A stretch of DNA of 64,000 nucleotides from Acidobacteriota bacterium (GCA_021781495.1 JAJXWS010000002.1:48594-112593), one strand, 5' to 3'. Positions 45,277 to 56,334 are shown, counted from the first letter of the stretch. The notes: generated from the letters alone by a model not told the origin. A program made the numbers and translations.

Positions 45277-47121
45277 ATGAGCTATTCCATCAAGATCCCG
45301 GACAGGGAGTACTTTGACAAAAATATTCCCTGCCAGTCGGCCTGCCCGATTCATACCGAGTGCGGACGCTATGTGCAGGCGATTGGGATCTCGCAGGACG
45401 AAGAAGCCTATCTGCTGGCACGCGCGCCAAATCCGTTTGCGTATGTGCTGGGAAGGATCTGCGCGCATCCATGCGAGGATAACTGCCGCCGCGGGAAGAT
45501 TGACGAGCCGATTGCCATTTGTGCGCTGAAGCGCTACGCGACAGACAGGCACAACCTGGGCATGGGGCATGATCCGGCAAGGAAGGCCCTGCCGAAGGTC
45601 GCAAAGCGAGACAAGAAGATTGCAGTAGTGGGAGCGGGTGTGTGCGGACTGACGTGCGCGCACGACCTGGCGCTGCTGGGTTACACGGTGGAGGTGTTCG
45701 AGTCCGCGCCGGTGCCGGGAGGCATGCTGTACCTGGGGATTCCGCATTTTCGCCTTCCGCGGGAAATCATCAAGATGGAGGTCGACCACATCCTGAGCAT
45801 GGGTGTGACGCTGCATACGCGGGTGACGGTGGGGCGCGACATCTCCTTTGCCGAACTGCGTTCGAAGTTTGATGCAGTGCTGCTGTCGACCGGTTTGAAC
45901 AAGGGGCGCGAACTGAATATTCCGGGCGCGCACCTGGCGGGCGTTTATAACGGCATCGATTTTCTGATCAACGTGAATCTCGGCTTTGAGATTGAGCTGG
46001 GGAAGCGCGTTGTGGTGGTGGGCGGCGGCAATGTGGCGATTGATGTGGCGCGCGCTGCCGTTCGACTGGTGCAGGAAGCCGAGGATGTTGCAAGGCCCGC
46101 CACGAATGGGGATGAAAAGAACATTCAGCCTGCGCTGGATGCGGCTCGTCTGGCTCTGCGCTCCGGCGCCGAGCAGGTGAACATGGTCAGCCTGGAGTCG
46201 CGCGCACAGATGCCTGCATGGAAGGGCGAGGTGGACGAGGCCGAGCATGAAGGCATTGTGGTGGACAACGGCTGGGGCCCGAAGGAGATTGTGGGCGAGA
46301 ACGGCGTGGTGACCGGACTGCGTGTTCGCCGCTGCCTGACGGTGTTTGACGAGAACGGGCGCTTTAATCCCGCGTTCAGCGATGAGGAGAAGGTAATTCC
46401 GTGCGACAGCGTTGTCCTGGCAATCGGACAGCAGGCGGATCTCTCGTATCTGAACACGGATGACGGCGTGCAGGTAACGCCGCGCGGCATTCTGAAGATC
46501 AATGAGGATTTGAGTACGACGTCTGCGGGCGTGTTTGCGGGCGGCGATGTGGCGTTCGGGCCGCGCATCCTGGTGGAGGCGGTGGCGAATGGTCACAAGG
46601 CAGCGCGATCCATTCACCTCTACCTGAACGGCAAGACGGAAAAGACGCAGCGCAGCCGGTTCCGCATCATGCCGAACTGGAAGATGCCGAGCGGGTTCCT
46701 GACCACGCCGCGGCAGAAGATGCCCATGCTGGCGAACAATCGCCGCATCGGCATTGCCGAGGTGGAGCTGGGCTTTGATGAAGAGCAGGGCCGGGCAGAG
46801 GGAAGCCGCTGCCTGAAGTGCCAGGTGAACACCATTTTTGACGGGTCCAAGTGCATTCTGTGCGCGGGCTGCGTGGACATTTGCCCCGAGCGGTGCCTGC
46901 GGCTTGTGGACCTGGTGCAGGTTAAGGGCGATGAGCGCTATGACGCGCTGATCCGGCAGCGCTACGGAGTGTCCGCTGCCGAGCTGCCGGCAGGACAGGC
47001 AGGCGCGATTATCAAGAACGAAGAAAAGTGCATCCGGTGCGGGCTGTGCGCGGACCGGTGTCCAACCCAGGCCATCACGATGGAGGCACTGGAACGGCAG
47101 GAACGGGAAGTCTTTGAATAG
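45277..47121 (+). CDS. GltD-like FAD/NAD(P) oxidoreductase with C-terminal 2x[4Fe-4S] ferredoxin domain
   Basis: About 614 aa from ATG 45277 with GGAGG upstream. Domains: GltD/DPYD-type N-terminal [4Fe-4S] region with Cys at 19, 23, 29, 62, 66, 70 (CQSACPIHTEC...CAHPCEDNC); FAD-binding IAVVGAGVCGLTCAHDLALLG; NAD(P)-binding VVVVGGGNVAIDVARAAV; C-terminal ferredoxin CILCAGCVDICPERC and CIRCGLCADRCPTQAI. No signal peptide, so it is cytosolic. It is encoded between periplasmic cytochromes and a Rieske/cytochrome b pair, suggesting an NAD(P)H- or ferredoxin-linked module of a quinone complex. Not a glutamate synthase partner: no gltB is near. Confidence 0.9.
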   Translation: MSYSIKIPDREYFDKNIPCQSACPIHTECGRYVQAIGISQDEEAYLLARAPNPFAYVLGRICAHPCEDNCRRGKIDEPIAICALKRYATDRHNLGMGHDPARKALPKVAKRDKKIAVVGAGVCGLTCAHDLALLGYTVEVFESAPVPGGMLYLGIPHFRLPREIIKMEVDHILSMGVTLHTRVTVGRDISFAELRSKFDAVLLSTGLNKGRELNIPGAHLAGVYNGIDFLINVNLGFEIELGKRVVVVGGGNVAIDVARAAVRLVQEAEDVARPATNGDEKNIQPALDAARLALRSGAEQVNMVSLESRAQMPAWKGEVDEAEHEGIVVDNGWGPKEIVGENGVVTGLRVRRCLTVFDENGRFNPAFSDEEKVIPCDSVVLAIGQQADLSYLNTDDGVQVTPRGILKINEDLSTTSAGVFAGGDVAFGPRILVEAVANGHKAARSIHLYLNGKTEKTQRSRFRIMPNWKMPSGFLTTPRQKMPMLANNRRIGIAEVELGFDEEQGRAEGSRCLKCQVNTIFDGSKCILCAGCVDICPERCLRLVDLVQVKGDERYDALIRQRYGVSAAELPAGQAGAIIKNEEKCIRCGLCADRCPTQAITMEALERQEREVFE

Positions 47122-47132
47122 GGGAGCAGGGA

Positions 47133-47588
47133 ATGAATCGTCGAGCTTTTCTAAGTTGGGGCACGGCAGGAATGGTATCGCTCAGTTCCGCAGTTGCAGT
47201 GAGCATGGGCGCTGTGGCCCGGTTCCTGATGCCAAGTGTGTTTTATGAGCCGCCGCAAACGTTCAAGATAGGCAAACCGGGCGACTACGCATTCGGCGTG
47301 CCGACGTTTCTGGTGGACGAGAAGATATTTGTGTTTCATGACCGCGACAGGGGCTTTTCTGTTGCGAGCGCAGTTTGCACGCACCTGGGATGCACAGTTG
47401 CGCACTTCCAGAGCGATCAGAAGTTCCACTGCCCGTGCCACGGCAGCGTGTTTGCCGCGGACGGATCAGTGGTGCATGGTCCCGCGCCCAAGCCGCTGAA
47501 CTGGTTTGAGGTGATCCTGGCCCGTGACGGGCAGCTGCAGGTGGACAAAGACAAGATTGTGCCGGCGACTTACCGGTTGATGGTGTAG
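47133..47588 (+). CDS. Tat-exported Rieske iron-sulfur protein
   Basis: 151 aa. [31 protein letters not shown] is a Tat-type signal and membrane anchor. The Rieske [2Fe-2S] site is intact: CTHLGC and CPCHGSVF, with [12 protein letters not shown]. It passes electrons from quinol oxidised by cytochrome b to the c-type cytochrome. 11 bp after the GltD-like gene and 2 bp before cytochrome b, the usual order of bc complexes. Confidence 0.95.
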   Translation: MNRRAFLSWGTAGMVSLSSAVAVSMGAVARFLMPSVFYEPPQTFKIGKPGDYAFGVPTFLVDEKIFVFHDRDRGFSVASAVCTHLGCTVAHFQSDQKFHCPCHGSVFAADGSVVHGPAPKPLNWFEVILARDGQLQVDKDKIVPATYRLMV

Positions 47589-47590
47589 CG

Positions 47591-48876
<1,286 letters not shown>

Positions 48877-48877
<1 letters not shown>

Positions 48878-50268
48878 TGGGACGCAGATTACCACAGGCT
48901 TTTTTTGCACTGAGTTTGCTTGCACTGGCGTTGATTGTGGCTGCCGTATGGCAGGCCTCAACACCGTCGTGGAAGACGTATCAGCGCCAGTTCCTGCAGC
49001 TTGAAGCACAAGGCGAGCCGAATGCGGCCGCCAAGGCTGCGGTACTGGCGACGCCCCTGGAGATTCACCAGGTGCTGTTGCCGGGCCTGCAGCGGGTGGA
49101 CCGCTGCACGACCTGCCACCTTGGAGTGGATGATCCGACGATGAAGAATGCGCCGGAGCCGTTCCGCTATCACGTTGGACTGGGAACGAACGTGCCTTCG
49201 AAGTTCGGGTGCACGATCTGCCACGGTGGGCAGGGACTGGCTACGGACCAGAAGAATGCACACGGGAATGTCGACTTCTGGCAGACCCCGCTGCTTGCCA
49301 AGGACTATATTCGGGCCTCGTGCGGACGCTGCCACAAGGAAGGCGATATTCCGGGCGTTCCGGAGCTGGCGGAAGGACGGCACCTGTTTGAGACGCAGGG
49401 CTGCCGCGGATGCCACAAGCTGGATGGCGTGGGCGGAAGCATTGGCCCGGACCTCTCAGAAGAGGGAGCGAGCCAGCGGTCGCCGGAGTGGCTGGAGAAG
49501 CACTTCCTTACGCCGTCGGTGGTTTCGCCGGGCTCGGCGATGCCGAACTTTCACTTTACGCGGGAACAGGCGCGCGCTCTGACGTACTACATGCTCTCTC
49601 TGACGAACCAGGATATGGGCACGTATTACTCCAGCCTGCGCACGATTCCGAGCTCGAGCTACGGGCGTGAACTGTTCGTGGAGAAGAACTGCATTGTCTG
49701 CCATGCAATTGGCGGCGTGGGCGCGAAGGTCGGGCCGGATCTGATGGGCGTGACACAGCGTCACTCGCGCGAGTGGCTGGATGAGCAGCTGGTGAATCCG
49801 CAGCTGGTGTATCCGGGCAGCGCCATGCCGGAGTACGACCTGGATACGAACTCGCGCAAGGCATTGGTGGCATACCTGGCAACGGCTACATCCGAGGATG
49901 CGCAATTGATCCTGTCTGGCAAGAAGAGTACGCTGACGCCGGAGGATGCTGCGATTGAAGCGGGCAAGAGCAACTTTGCACGCTTTGGTTGCGCGGGTTG
50001 CCACGGAACCGAGTTGCAGGGCGGCGTGCCGAATCCGAATGCGCAGGGCGGACAGGTTCCCTCGCTGCTGCATCTGTCGGATGACTACACGAAGGACGAG
50101 GTGATTGAAGTGATCCGGAACGGGCGCATGCCTCCGCTGGACAACGCTTCAGGCCCGACTCCGCCGCTGTATATGCCGTCGTGGAAGCATCTGCTGAGCG
50201 AAGAGGACATTCACGAGATTGTGGAGTTCCTCTGGTCGAAGCAGCAGAAGGCGAAGGATTCCTGGTAG
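48877..50268 (+). CDS. Membrane-anchored hexaheme cytochrome c
   Basis: About 463 aa from ATG 48877. One N-terminal helix (FFALSLLALALIVAAVW) anchors it. Six CxxCH sites: CTTCH (77-81), CTICH (112-116), CGRCH (149-153), CRGCH (176-180), CIVCH (272-276), CAGCH (372-376). Three cytochrome c-like folds can be seen in the later part, with Met ligands SAMPNF, SAMPEY and GRMPPL. It replaces cytochrome c1 in this bc-type operon and offers a multiheme wire to periplasmic partners. A terminator lies 30 bp after the stop. Confidence 0.93.
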
Positions 50269-50297
50269 AGCGGAATTCATCGACTGCGAAGGCATGA

Positions 50298-50335
50298 AAG
50301 GATTCCTCCGTTTGATTGCAGGCGGAGGAATCCTT
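50298..50335 (+). terminator. Rho-independent terminator of the electron-transfer operon
   Basis: Perfect 13-bp stem AAGGATTCCTCCG / CGGAGGAATCCTT with a 12-nt loop, followed by GTTTGTAGTT, 30 bp after the hexaheme cytochrome stop. Confidence 0.85.
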
Positions 50336-50392
50336 GTTTGTAGTTGGCAACAGAGATTGCAGGCAACGAAGTTGAACAGGGATTGCGGAAAA

Positions 50393-50905
50393 GTGAAGCG
50401 AAGAATCAGGCATCGATGGGTGGCAGCCGTGGCGCTGGTGACGGTGGCGGCTTTCGGCGTCTCGCGGGCGGCACAGGGGCCCGCCACCGCGGATGTGAAG
50501 GTTGCGCAGCCGGGGAAGATCTATCCGGCGCCGACGAACTTGAAGGTGCTGCCGAAGAACTCGACGGGGCAGCAGGTGCACGACACGATGAAGGAGTGGT
50601 CTGACTCCATGAGCGTGGAGTGCTCCGCCTGCCACGCGGAGGTTCCGGGGAAGAAGGGGCCGGATGGGAAGCCGCTGCTGAACTTTGCGGACGACTCAAA
50701 GCCGATGAAGGATGTGGCGCGGATGATGTACACCATGACCGATGAGATCAACAGCAGCTACATTGCCAAGGTGGAGGGATCGGGGTTGCCGGTGACCTGC
50801 GGGACTTGCCACCAGGGCAAGATAAGCCCCGAGCCTTACGAGAAGAAGAAACCGCAGCCGAAGAATCTGGGACCTGCGCCGGGCGAAGGCCCGATACCGG
50901 AGTAG
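50393..50905 (+). CDS. Diheme photosynthetic-reaction-centre-type cytochrome c
   Basis: About 170 aa from GTG 50393. Signal peptide MKRRIRHRWVAAVALVTVAAFGVSRAAQ. NLKVLPKNSTGQQVHDTMKEWSDSMSVECSACH (heme 1, 77-81) is the motif of the photosynthetic reaction centre cytochrome c family, and GLPVTCGTCHQG carries heme 2. Acidobacteria often encode such proteins without reaction centres. ATG 50294 in the track lies in the terminator hairpin, so the later start is preferred. It follows the hexaheme gene after a terminator, so it is probably a separate transcript. Confidence 0.85.
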   Translation: MKRRIRHRWVAAVALVTVAAFGVSRAAQGPATADVKVAQPGKIYPAPTNLKVLPKNSTGQQVHDTMKEWSDSMSVECSACHAEVPGKKGPDGKPLLNFADDSKPMKDVARMMYTMTDEINSSYIAKVEGSGLPVTCGTCHQGKISPEPYEKKKPQPKNLGPAPGEGPIPE

Positions 50906-50999
50906 GAGCAGCAGACTCTGGGCTAAGAGCGCGTTGCGCGCAGGACGAGGTTTGGGCCGAGCGCGCTCAGCGGCTGTCGCAATCGGGAACCGTACACAG

Positions 51000-51005
51000 T
51001 ACAAT
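51000..51005 (+). promoter_or_regulatory. Possible -10 box upstream of tRNA-Leu
   Basis: TACAAT about 75 bp before the tRNA, with a purine start site downstream but no clear -35 element. Weak support. Confidence 0.3.
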
Positions 51006-51079
51006 CCAAGGAGAGAGAGCCGTGGCTACGGGCCGCTGGCGCTCTCTGTAGCGGCGATGCGTAGAGCATCTGCCGACGG

Positions 51080-51164
51080 GCGAAAGTGGCGGAATTGGCA
51101 GACGCACCAGACTTAGGATCTGGCGGGGAAACCCATGAGGGTTCGAGTCCCTCCTTTCGCACCA
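51080..51164 (+). tRNA. tRNA-Leu (UAG anticodon)
   Basis: Seven-bp acceptor stem GCGAAAG / CTTTCGC, anticodon arm CCAGA-CTTAGGA-TCTGG giving anticodon TAG (reads CUA and other CUN), a long variable arm as in type II tRNAs, T-arm GAGGGTTCGAGTCCCTC, and encoded CCA at the 3' end. Confidence 0.96.
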
Positions 51165-51254
51165 GGAATCTGCCCAGGGCTGGTGGCAGCGCGGCAGCGC
51201 GATGCCGAAGTTCGCGGGCGAGCCGGCGGGGTAATGCACTAAGCTGGTGGAATC

Positions 51255-51560
51255 ATGAGTACAACACCAGCACAGCCCCAAGTAAAGCTCACTCAGACTG
51301 CGGACTACCGCGAATCTTATGCCAACAGCGTGCATGTGCGCGTGAGCGTATGGGATTTTCAGCTTGTATTCGGACTGGCGTCGAGCGAGAGCCCGGAAGA
51401 GGTGACGATTCGCAATCACCAGGCGATCTACCTGAGCCCGCAGCAGGCCAAGGCTCTGTGGAATGTACTGGGGCAGAACCTGGCCCAGTATGAGCAGGCC
51501 TTCGGCACGCTGAATCTGGAGCCGCAGAGCCATGGATTTCCGCAGGGACCGGTGAATTAG
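51255..51560 (+). CDS. DUF3467 domain protein
   Basis: 101 aa. The ESYANSVHVRVSVWDFQLVFG segment followed by AIYLSPQQAKALWNVLGQNLAQYEQAFG matches the DUF3467 pattern. The family is small, cytosolic and uncharacterised. It lies just after the tRNA and 16 bp before a GT39 gene; no functional link is visible. Confidence 0.85.
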   Translation: MSTTPAQPQVKLTQTADYRESYANSVHVRVSVWDFQLVFGLASSESPEEVTIRNHQAIYLSPQQAKALWNVLGQNLAQYEQAFGTLNLEPQSHGFPQGPVN

Positions 51561-51576
51561 GCAAGAGCCGGAAGCC

Positions 51577-53196
51577 ATGATGCGACGCTTGCGCCTGATA
51601 CAAAGCTTTGAGCTGCGGAGGGATAGGCCGCTCCCTGTCTGGATGATCTTCCCGGCGATCTTCGTGGCGCTGTATGCGAGCCACTATACGCTGATGCGGC
51701 TGCCCTACTACTGGGATGAGGCGGGCTACTATATTCCGGCGGCGTGGGATTTTTTCCGGACGGGCTCGCTGATTCCGATGACGACGCTGAGCAACGCGCA
51801 TCCGCCGTTGCCCAGCATCTATCTTGCGTTGTGGTGGAAGCTGGCGGGCTTTGAGCCGGAGGTGACGCGCGAAGCGGTGCTGATGGTGGCGTCGCTGGGG
51901 CTGGTGGGCGTGTGGCGATTGGCCCTGCGCGTGGCAGGATCCGCCGCGGTTGCGTTCTGGACCGTGCTGCTGACAGCGTTGTATCCGGTTTGGTTTGTGC
52001 AAAGCACGCTGGCCCATGCGGACATGTTTGCCGCCGCGTGCACGGTGTGGGGATTGGTCTATGCGCTGCCGGACCGGCATCGCAAGTCGTGGGTGGCGGC
52101 GCTGTGTTTTACGGCGGCTGCGCTGTGCAAGGAGACATCCATTGCCGTTCCGCTGACGCTGGCGGCGGTAAATGCGGTGGCGAGCATTCGCGCGCAGTGG
52201 CCGGTGCGCGTGCGGCTGTGGCGGGAGGCGGCCTGGTTTGCGGCTGCGCCGGCGCCGCTGGCGGGCTGGTATGCGTGGCACTACGCCAAGACGGGATTTG
52301 TGTTCGGCAATCCGGAGTTTTTGCGCTACAACGCCGAGGCGACGCTGACGCCGGTACGGATTGTTGCGGCGTTTGGCTACCGGCTGCTGCATCTGACGGC
52401 GCACATGAACCTGTTTGTGCCGGTGCTGATGATGATGGCGGCCCTGATGCTGGAGCCGCGGCGGGATGTCCGCGGGCGGGAGAGGGCCGCGATCAGCGTG
52501 CAGACGCTGTGGCGGATCTTCTTTGTGCTGCTTGCGAACGCGATTGCATTCAGCGTGCTGGGCGGCGCGTTGCTCACGCGGTATCTGCTGCCGATGTATC
52601 CGCTGGTGCTCGTGGTGGCGGTGTCGACGTTTTATCGCCGCGTGCCGTACTGGCAGGGGCTGGCGGCGTTTTCCGCGGCTGCGTTTGGGATTGCGCTGTT
52701 TATCAATCCGCCGTACCGGTTTGCGCCGGAGGACAACCTGCAATATGCGCATGTGATTCGCATGCACATGGCGGGAATTGCGCAACTGAACCAGCGATAT
52801 CCAGACTCGACGGTGCTGAGCGCCTGGCCGGTGACGGACGAGCTGACACGGCCTGAGCTGGGGTACCTGAAGCGTCCATATGCGGTTTACCGGCTGGAGG
52901 ATTTTACGTCGGCGCAGATTGACCGTGCGGCCGCGGAGCCGGGCGGGTACTCCACTGCGCTGGTGTTTTCCACGAAGTACGATCCGCCTTCGCTGCCCTT
53001 CAGCCTGGGAACGAGGGGAGAGGCGCTGGATGAGCGCTATTTTGATTTGCACCACGACATGGCGCCGGAGGCGATTGCGAGGCGGCTGGGAGGAGACCTG
53101 GTGTGGACGCGGGAAGACCGGGGGATGTGGATTGCGCTGATTCGCTTTAACCGGCAGTTTGAGGCCATGGCGGAGATGCCGCGGCCGGGCCAGTGA
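51577..53196 (+). CDS. GT39-family membrane glycosyltransferase (ArnT/PMT-like)
   Basis: 539 aa integral membrane protein. Start MMRRLRLIQSFELRRDRPLPVWMIFPAIFVALY; the first periplasmic loop carries the catalytic-site Asp/Glu pair in LPYYWDEAGYYIPAAWDFF, with STLAHADMFAA later; about ten hydrophobic helices follow. GT39 enzymes move a sugar from an undecaprenyl- or dolichyl-phosphate carrier to proteins or lipid A. A second member lies at the window end. Acceptor unknown. Confidence 0.87.
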   Translation: MMRRLRLIQSFELRRDRPLPVWMIFPAIFVALYASHYTLMRLPYYWDEAGYYIPAAWDFFRTGSLIPMTTLSNAHPPLPSIYLALWWKLAGFEPEVTREAVLMVASLGLVGVWRLALRVAGSAAVAFWTVLLTALYPVWFVQSTLAHADMFAAACTVWGLVYALPDRHRKSWVAALCFTAAALCKETSIAVPLTLAAVNAVASIRAQWPVRVRLWREAAWFAAAPAPLAGWYAWHYAKTGFVFGNPEFLRYNAEATLTPVRIVAAFGYRLLHLTAHMNLFVPVLMMMAALMLEPRRDVRGRERAAISVQTLWRIFFVLLANAIAFSVLGGALLTRYLLPMYPLVLVVAVSTFYRRVPYWQGLAAFSAAAFGIALFINPPYRFAPEDNLQYAHVIRMHMAGIAQLNQRYPDSTVLSAWPVTDELTRPELGYLKRPYAVYRLEDFTSAQIDRAAAEPGGYSTALVFSTKYDPPSLPFSLGTRGEALDERYFDLHHDMAPEAIARRLGGDLVWTREDRGMWIALIRFNRQFEAMAEMPRPGQ

Positions 53197-53212
53197 GGGG
53201 AACGGACTCTGC

Positions 53213-53220
53213 GGGAGGAA
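53213..53220 (+). promoter_or_regulatory. Ribosome binding site for the TPR protein
   Basis: GGGAGGAA lies 4 bp before the in-frame TTG at 53225. A TATAAT at 53246 with TTGCCT at 53225 could alternatively be a promoter for a shorter product from GTG 53261 or ATG 53309; the two readings conflict. Confidence 0.45.
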
Positions 53221-53224
53221 GACG

Positions 53225-54907
53225 TTGCCTGCGAGGGTTACAACCTATAATCAGTTTGTCGTGCAATTCTTTTCTTTATCGCGCAAATACAGGTCATGGT
53301 GGCATGCCATGGCGGTGGTTCTGGCCGCAGGAATGTGGCTGGGGCCGACCCTGCAGGCAAGCGGCCAGGGGCCTGCGTCAAAGGCCCAGGAGGGTTCGGG
53401 TGCGGACCGCGGGCGGATTTTGCTGGTGCTGCCGTTTGACAACGGTACGGCACAGCCGAGCCTGGAATGGATTCGGGAGGCGGCGGCGGAACTGCTGAGC
53501 AGCCGGTTTGCCTCAGCGGGTTTCTCGCCGATGAACCGGCAGGACCGGCTGTATGCGCTGGACCACCTGGGGCTGCCGGAAGGATTTCAGCCGTCGCGAG
53601 CCAGCTCGCTGAAGCTGGCGCAGACGCTGGATGCCGATTCAATTATTGTGGGCGCCTACCGCATGGAGGGCACGGACCTGGTGGCCGAGGCGCGTGTGGT
53701 GGACGTTCCGCACCTGCGGATGAGCCAGATGGTGACTGCGCGGGGCGACCTGCGGAACCTGATTGCGGTGTTCGACTCGCTGGCATGGAAGCTGACGCGG
53801 GTGCTGGACCCGGGATTCAGCGTGGCGGAAGAGACCTTTGTAGCCACGGGCAAGACGATTCGCGTGGACGCGTTTGAGCAGTACATTCGCGGCATTACGG
53901 AACCGGACCAGGCGGAGAGGCAGCGGCACCTGGAACAGGCGGTGAAGCTGAGCTCGGACTTTGCGCCGGCGTGGATGGCGCTGGGCCGGGAGGACTACGC
54001 CGAGCAGCAGTATGAGCAGGCCGCGGCGGCGTTTGCGCGGGTGGGACAGAACAGTCCGGATGCGCTGGAGGCGGGGTTTTATCGCGGGCTTTCCCTGCTG
54101 TTTTTTGGGGAGTATACGAAGGCGGAGGCGGCGTTCAAGGGCGTTGCACAGGTGTTGCCGCTGCCGGAAGTGCTGAACAATGAGGGCGTTGCTGTAAGTC
54201 GCCAGGGACACGACGGCGGTGCGCTGTTTCGGCAGGCGATAGCGGCTGACCCGAGCGTGGCGGACTACCACTTTAACCTGGCGGTGAGCCTGAAGCGGCG
54301 TGGCTCCGATGCCGAGGCGCTGACGGAGCTGAACCAGTCCCTGAAGCTGCGTCCGAATGACAGCGAGGCGCAGGGATTGCTGGCGGCGTGGAAGACGCCC
54401 GCGAAGACAGCGACGGACGCAGACGCGAAGGCCGACCCGCTGGAGCGCATTGTTCGCACGTTTGATGCGGCGGCGTTTCGGCAGGCGGCGGTGATGATGG
54501 ACCAGATGGAGGCAACGCGGCTGGCTGCGCTGTCGCCGCGGGAACGCTCACTGCGGCTGGCGGCGCAGGCAAAGGATTATCTGCATCGCGGGTTGCTGCT
54601 GGAGTCGGAACGGCTTTACCAGTCTGCCGTGGCCGCGGATGGATCGGTGGCGGAGGCGCATGCGGGGTTGGCCGAGGTGCGGGAACGCACGGGCGACGTG
54701 GCAGCGGCGCGGAAGGAGGCGGAGGCGGCCTTGGCGCTGACTCCGCTGGCGGAGGCGCACCTGGTGCTGGCGCGGCTGGACCTTGCCGCCGGTCACCTGG
54801 ACGATGCGGGCAAAGAGGCCGGCGCAGCTCTGAAACTTGACCCCGGAAGCAGGTCGGCGCAGGATTTAAGCCGACAGATTGCAGCGAAAGCTGCCGCGAA
54901 GCAGTAG
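53225..54907 (+). CDS. Secreted/anchored TPR-repeat protein with N-terminal TolB-like domain
   Basis: About 560 aa from TTG 53225. N-terminal hydrophobic segment (AMAVVLAAGMWLGPTLQASGQ) for export. A domain reading RILLVLPFDNGTAQPSLEWIREAAAELLSSRFA...DADSIIVGAYRMEGTDLVAEARVVDVPHLR resembles the FlgO/TolB-type domains that precede TPRs in such proteins. TPR units follow, e.g. HLEQAVKLSSDFAPAWMALGREDYAEQQYEQAAAAFARVG and a C-terminal set. Downstream are nfeD and a stomatin gene. Function unknown; ATG 53309 is an alternative start. Confidence 0.82.
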   Translation: MPARVTTYNQFVVQFFSLSRKYRSWWHAMAVVLAAGMWLGPTLQASGQGPASKAQEGSGADRGRILLVLPFDNGTAQPSLEWIREAAAELLSSRFASAGFSPMNRQDRLYALDHLGLPEGFQPSRASSLKLAQTLDADSIIVGAYRMEGTDLVAEARVVDVPHLRMSQMVTARGDLRNLIAVFDSLAWKLTRVLDPGFSVAEETFVATGKTIRVDAFEQYIRGITEPDQAERQRHLEQAVKLSSDFAPAWMALGREDYAEQQYEQAAAAFARVGQNSPDALEAGFYRGLSLLFFGEYTKAEAAFKGVAQVLPLPEVLNNEGVAVSRQGHDGGALFRQAIAADPSVADYHFNLAVSLKRRGSDAEALTELNQSLKLRPNDSEAQGLLAAWKTPAKTATDADAKADPLERIVRTFDAAAFRQAAVMMDQMEATRLAALSPRERSLRLAAQAKDYLHRGLLLESERLYQSAVAADGSVAEAHAGLAEVRERTGDVAAARKEAEAALALTPLAEAHLVLARLDLAAGHLDDAGKEAGAALKLDPGSRSAQDLSRQIAAKAAAKQ

Positions 54908-54940
54908 GTTGTTTGGGTGCAGGCAGTGTAGGAGCAGACC

Positions 54941-56281
54941 ATGCTTCAGGTCGAAGGCGGGTTTGGGAGCGGCAGGCTGGCCAGCATGGCAGTTCTGATT
55001 GGGCTGGTGCTCGGTCTTGCGGTTGCGGCGCGGGCACAGCAGCCCCTGGTGGAAAAGCTGGTTCTGGATGACACGATCCAGCCGGTGAGCGCCGGAATGC
55101 TGGAGAGAGCGATTGCGCGCGCCAACTCAGAGGGCGCGGCGGCTCTGCTGGTGGAGCTGGACACGCCGGGCGGGATGCTGGAGTCGACGCGGGCCATGGC
55201 CGGCGCGATTTTGAGCTCGCGGGTGCCGGTGATTGTGTATGTGGCTCCGGCGGGTGCGCGGGCAGGGTCGGCGGGATTTTTTCTGCTGGAGTCAGCGGAC
55301 GTGGCGGCCATGGCTCCGGGAACCAACGCGGGAGCGGCGCATCCGGTGCTGGAGTTTGGCAAGCCGGATGAGACGATGAACCAGAAGATCCTGAACGATG
55401 CGCAGGCGTTCTTGCGCTCATTTGTCACCAAGCGGAATCGCAACGCCGAGGCAGCGCAGGCCGCCGTGCAATCGTCCCACTCGTATACGGCCGAGGAAGC
55501 GCTGGCGCAGAACCTGATTGATCTGACGGCCGCCAACGAAGCGGAGCTGCTGGCCAAGCTGGACGGCCGCGAGATTACCCGCCTGGATGGGACGAAGATG
55601 ACGCTGCATCTGGCGGGCGCCCGGGTGGAGACGATGAAGCCCACGCTGCGCGAGACGCTGCTGGGATGGCTGGTGAATCCGAATATAGCCATGCTGCTGC
55701 TGGTGGGCGGCGGGCTGCTTATCTACCTGGAATTTAATACGCCCGGCACGATTGTTCCCGGCACGCTGGGGACGCTGATGGTGCTGCTGGCGGTCTTTGG
55801 GCTGAATCTGCTGCCGATTCGTTACACGGCGGTGCTGCTGCTGGTGGCGGCGGTGGTGCTGATGGTGCTGGAGGCGAAGTTTGGCGGCCACGGCGCGCTG
55901 GCGATTGCCGGGATTGCGTGCCTGCTGTTTGGAACCCTGACGCTGATTGCCGCGCCGGTGCCGGAGATGGCCATCCACCCATGGGTGGCGATTGCGGTGA
56001 GCGTGGGGTTTGGCGGCATCACGGTGCTGCTGGTGCGGCTGGCGGTACGCGCGCGACGCCTGAAGGCGAGGCTGGGCGCGGATGCGCTGATTGGGAGCAC
56101 GGCAACCGCTATGGAGCCGCTGGAGCCCGAGGGGCACGTTGTGGTGGAGGGAGAGATTTGGCGGGCTGTGGCCAGCGCGCCGGTGCCTGCGGGAGCACGT
56201 TTGCGCGTGGTGGGGCATGAGGAGTATCTGCTGCGCGTGACGCCGGAACAGGAGCAGCAATCACACGCGCCAGTGGTGTGA
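54941..56281 (+). CDS. NfeD-family membrane-bound ClpP-class serine protease
   Basis: 446 aa. Signal-like helix ([19 protein letters not shown]), then a ClpP/SppA-type protease domain: [23 protein letters not shown] and the catalytic Ser in [18 protein letters not shown], with Lys further on. Several helices ([27 protein letters not shown]) and a C-terminal NfeD OB-fold ([31 protein letters not shown]). The NfeD long form is classically co-encoded with stomatin, which it cleaves in Pyrococcus; the next gene is a stomatin homologue. Confidence 0.92.
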   Translation: MLQVEGGFGSGRLASMAVLIGLVLGLAVAARAQQPLVEKLVLDDTIQPVSAGMLERAIARANSEGAAALLVELDTPGGMLESTRAMAGAILSSRVPVIVYVAPAGARAGSAGFFLLESADVAAMAPGTNAGAAHPVLEFGKPDETMNQKILNDAQAFLRSFVTKRNRNAEAAQAAVQSSHSYTAEEALAQNLIDLTAANEAELLAKLDGREITRLDGTKMTLHLAGARVETMKPTLRETLLGWLVNPNIAMLLLVGGGLLIYLEFNTPGTIVPGTLGTLMVLLAVFGLNLLPIRYTAVLLLVAAVVLMVLEAKFGGHGALAIAGIACLLFGTLTLIAAPVPEMAIHPWVAIAVSVGFGGITVLLVRLAVRARRLKARLGADALIGSTATAMEPLEPEGHVVVEGEIWRAVASAPVPAGARLRVVGHEEYLLRVTPEQEQQSHAPVV

Positions 56282-56334
56282 GATATGGCGAAGGTCAACG
56301 TGGAGTACAATCCCTGCTGAGTGAGGAAGGCCCA

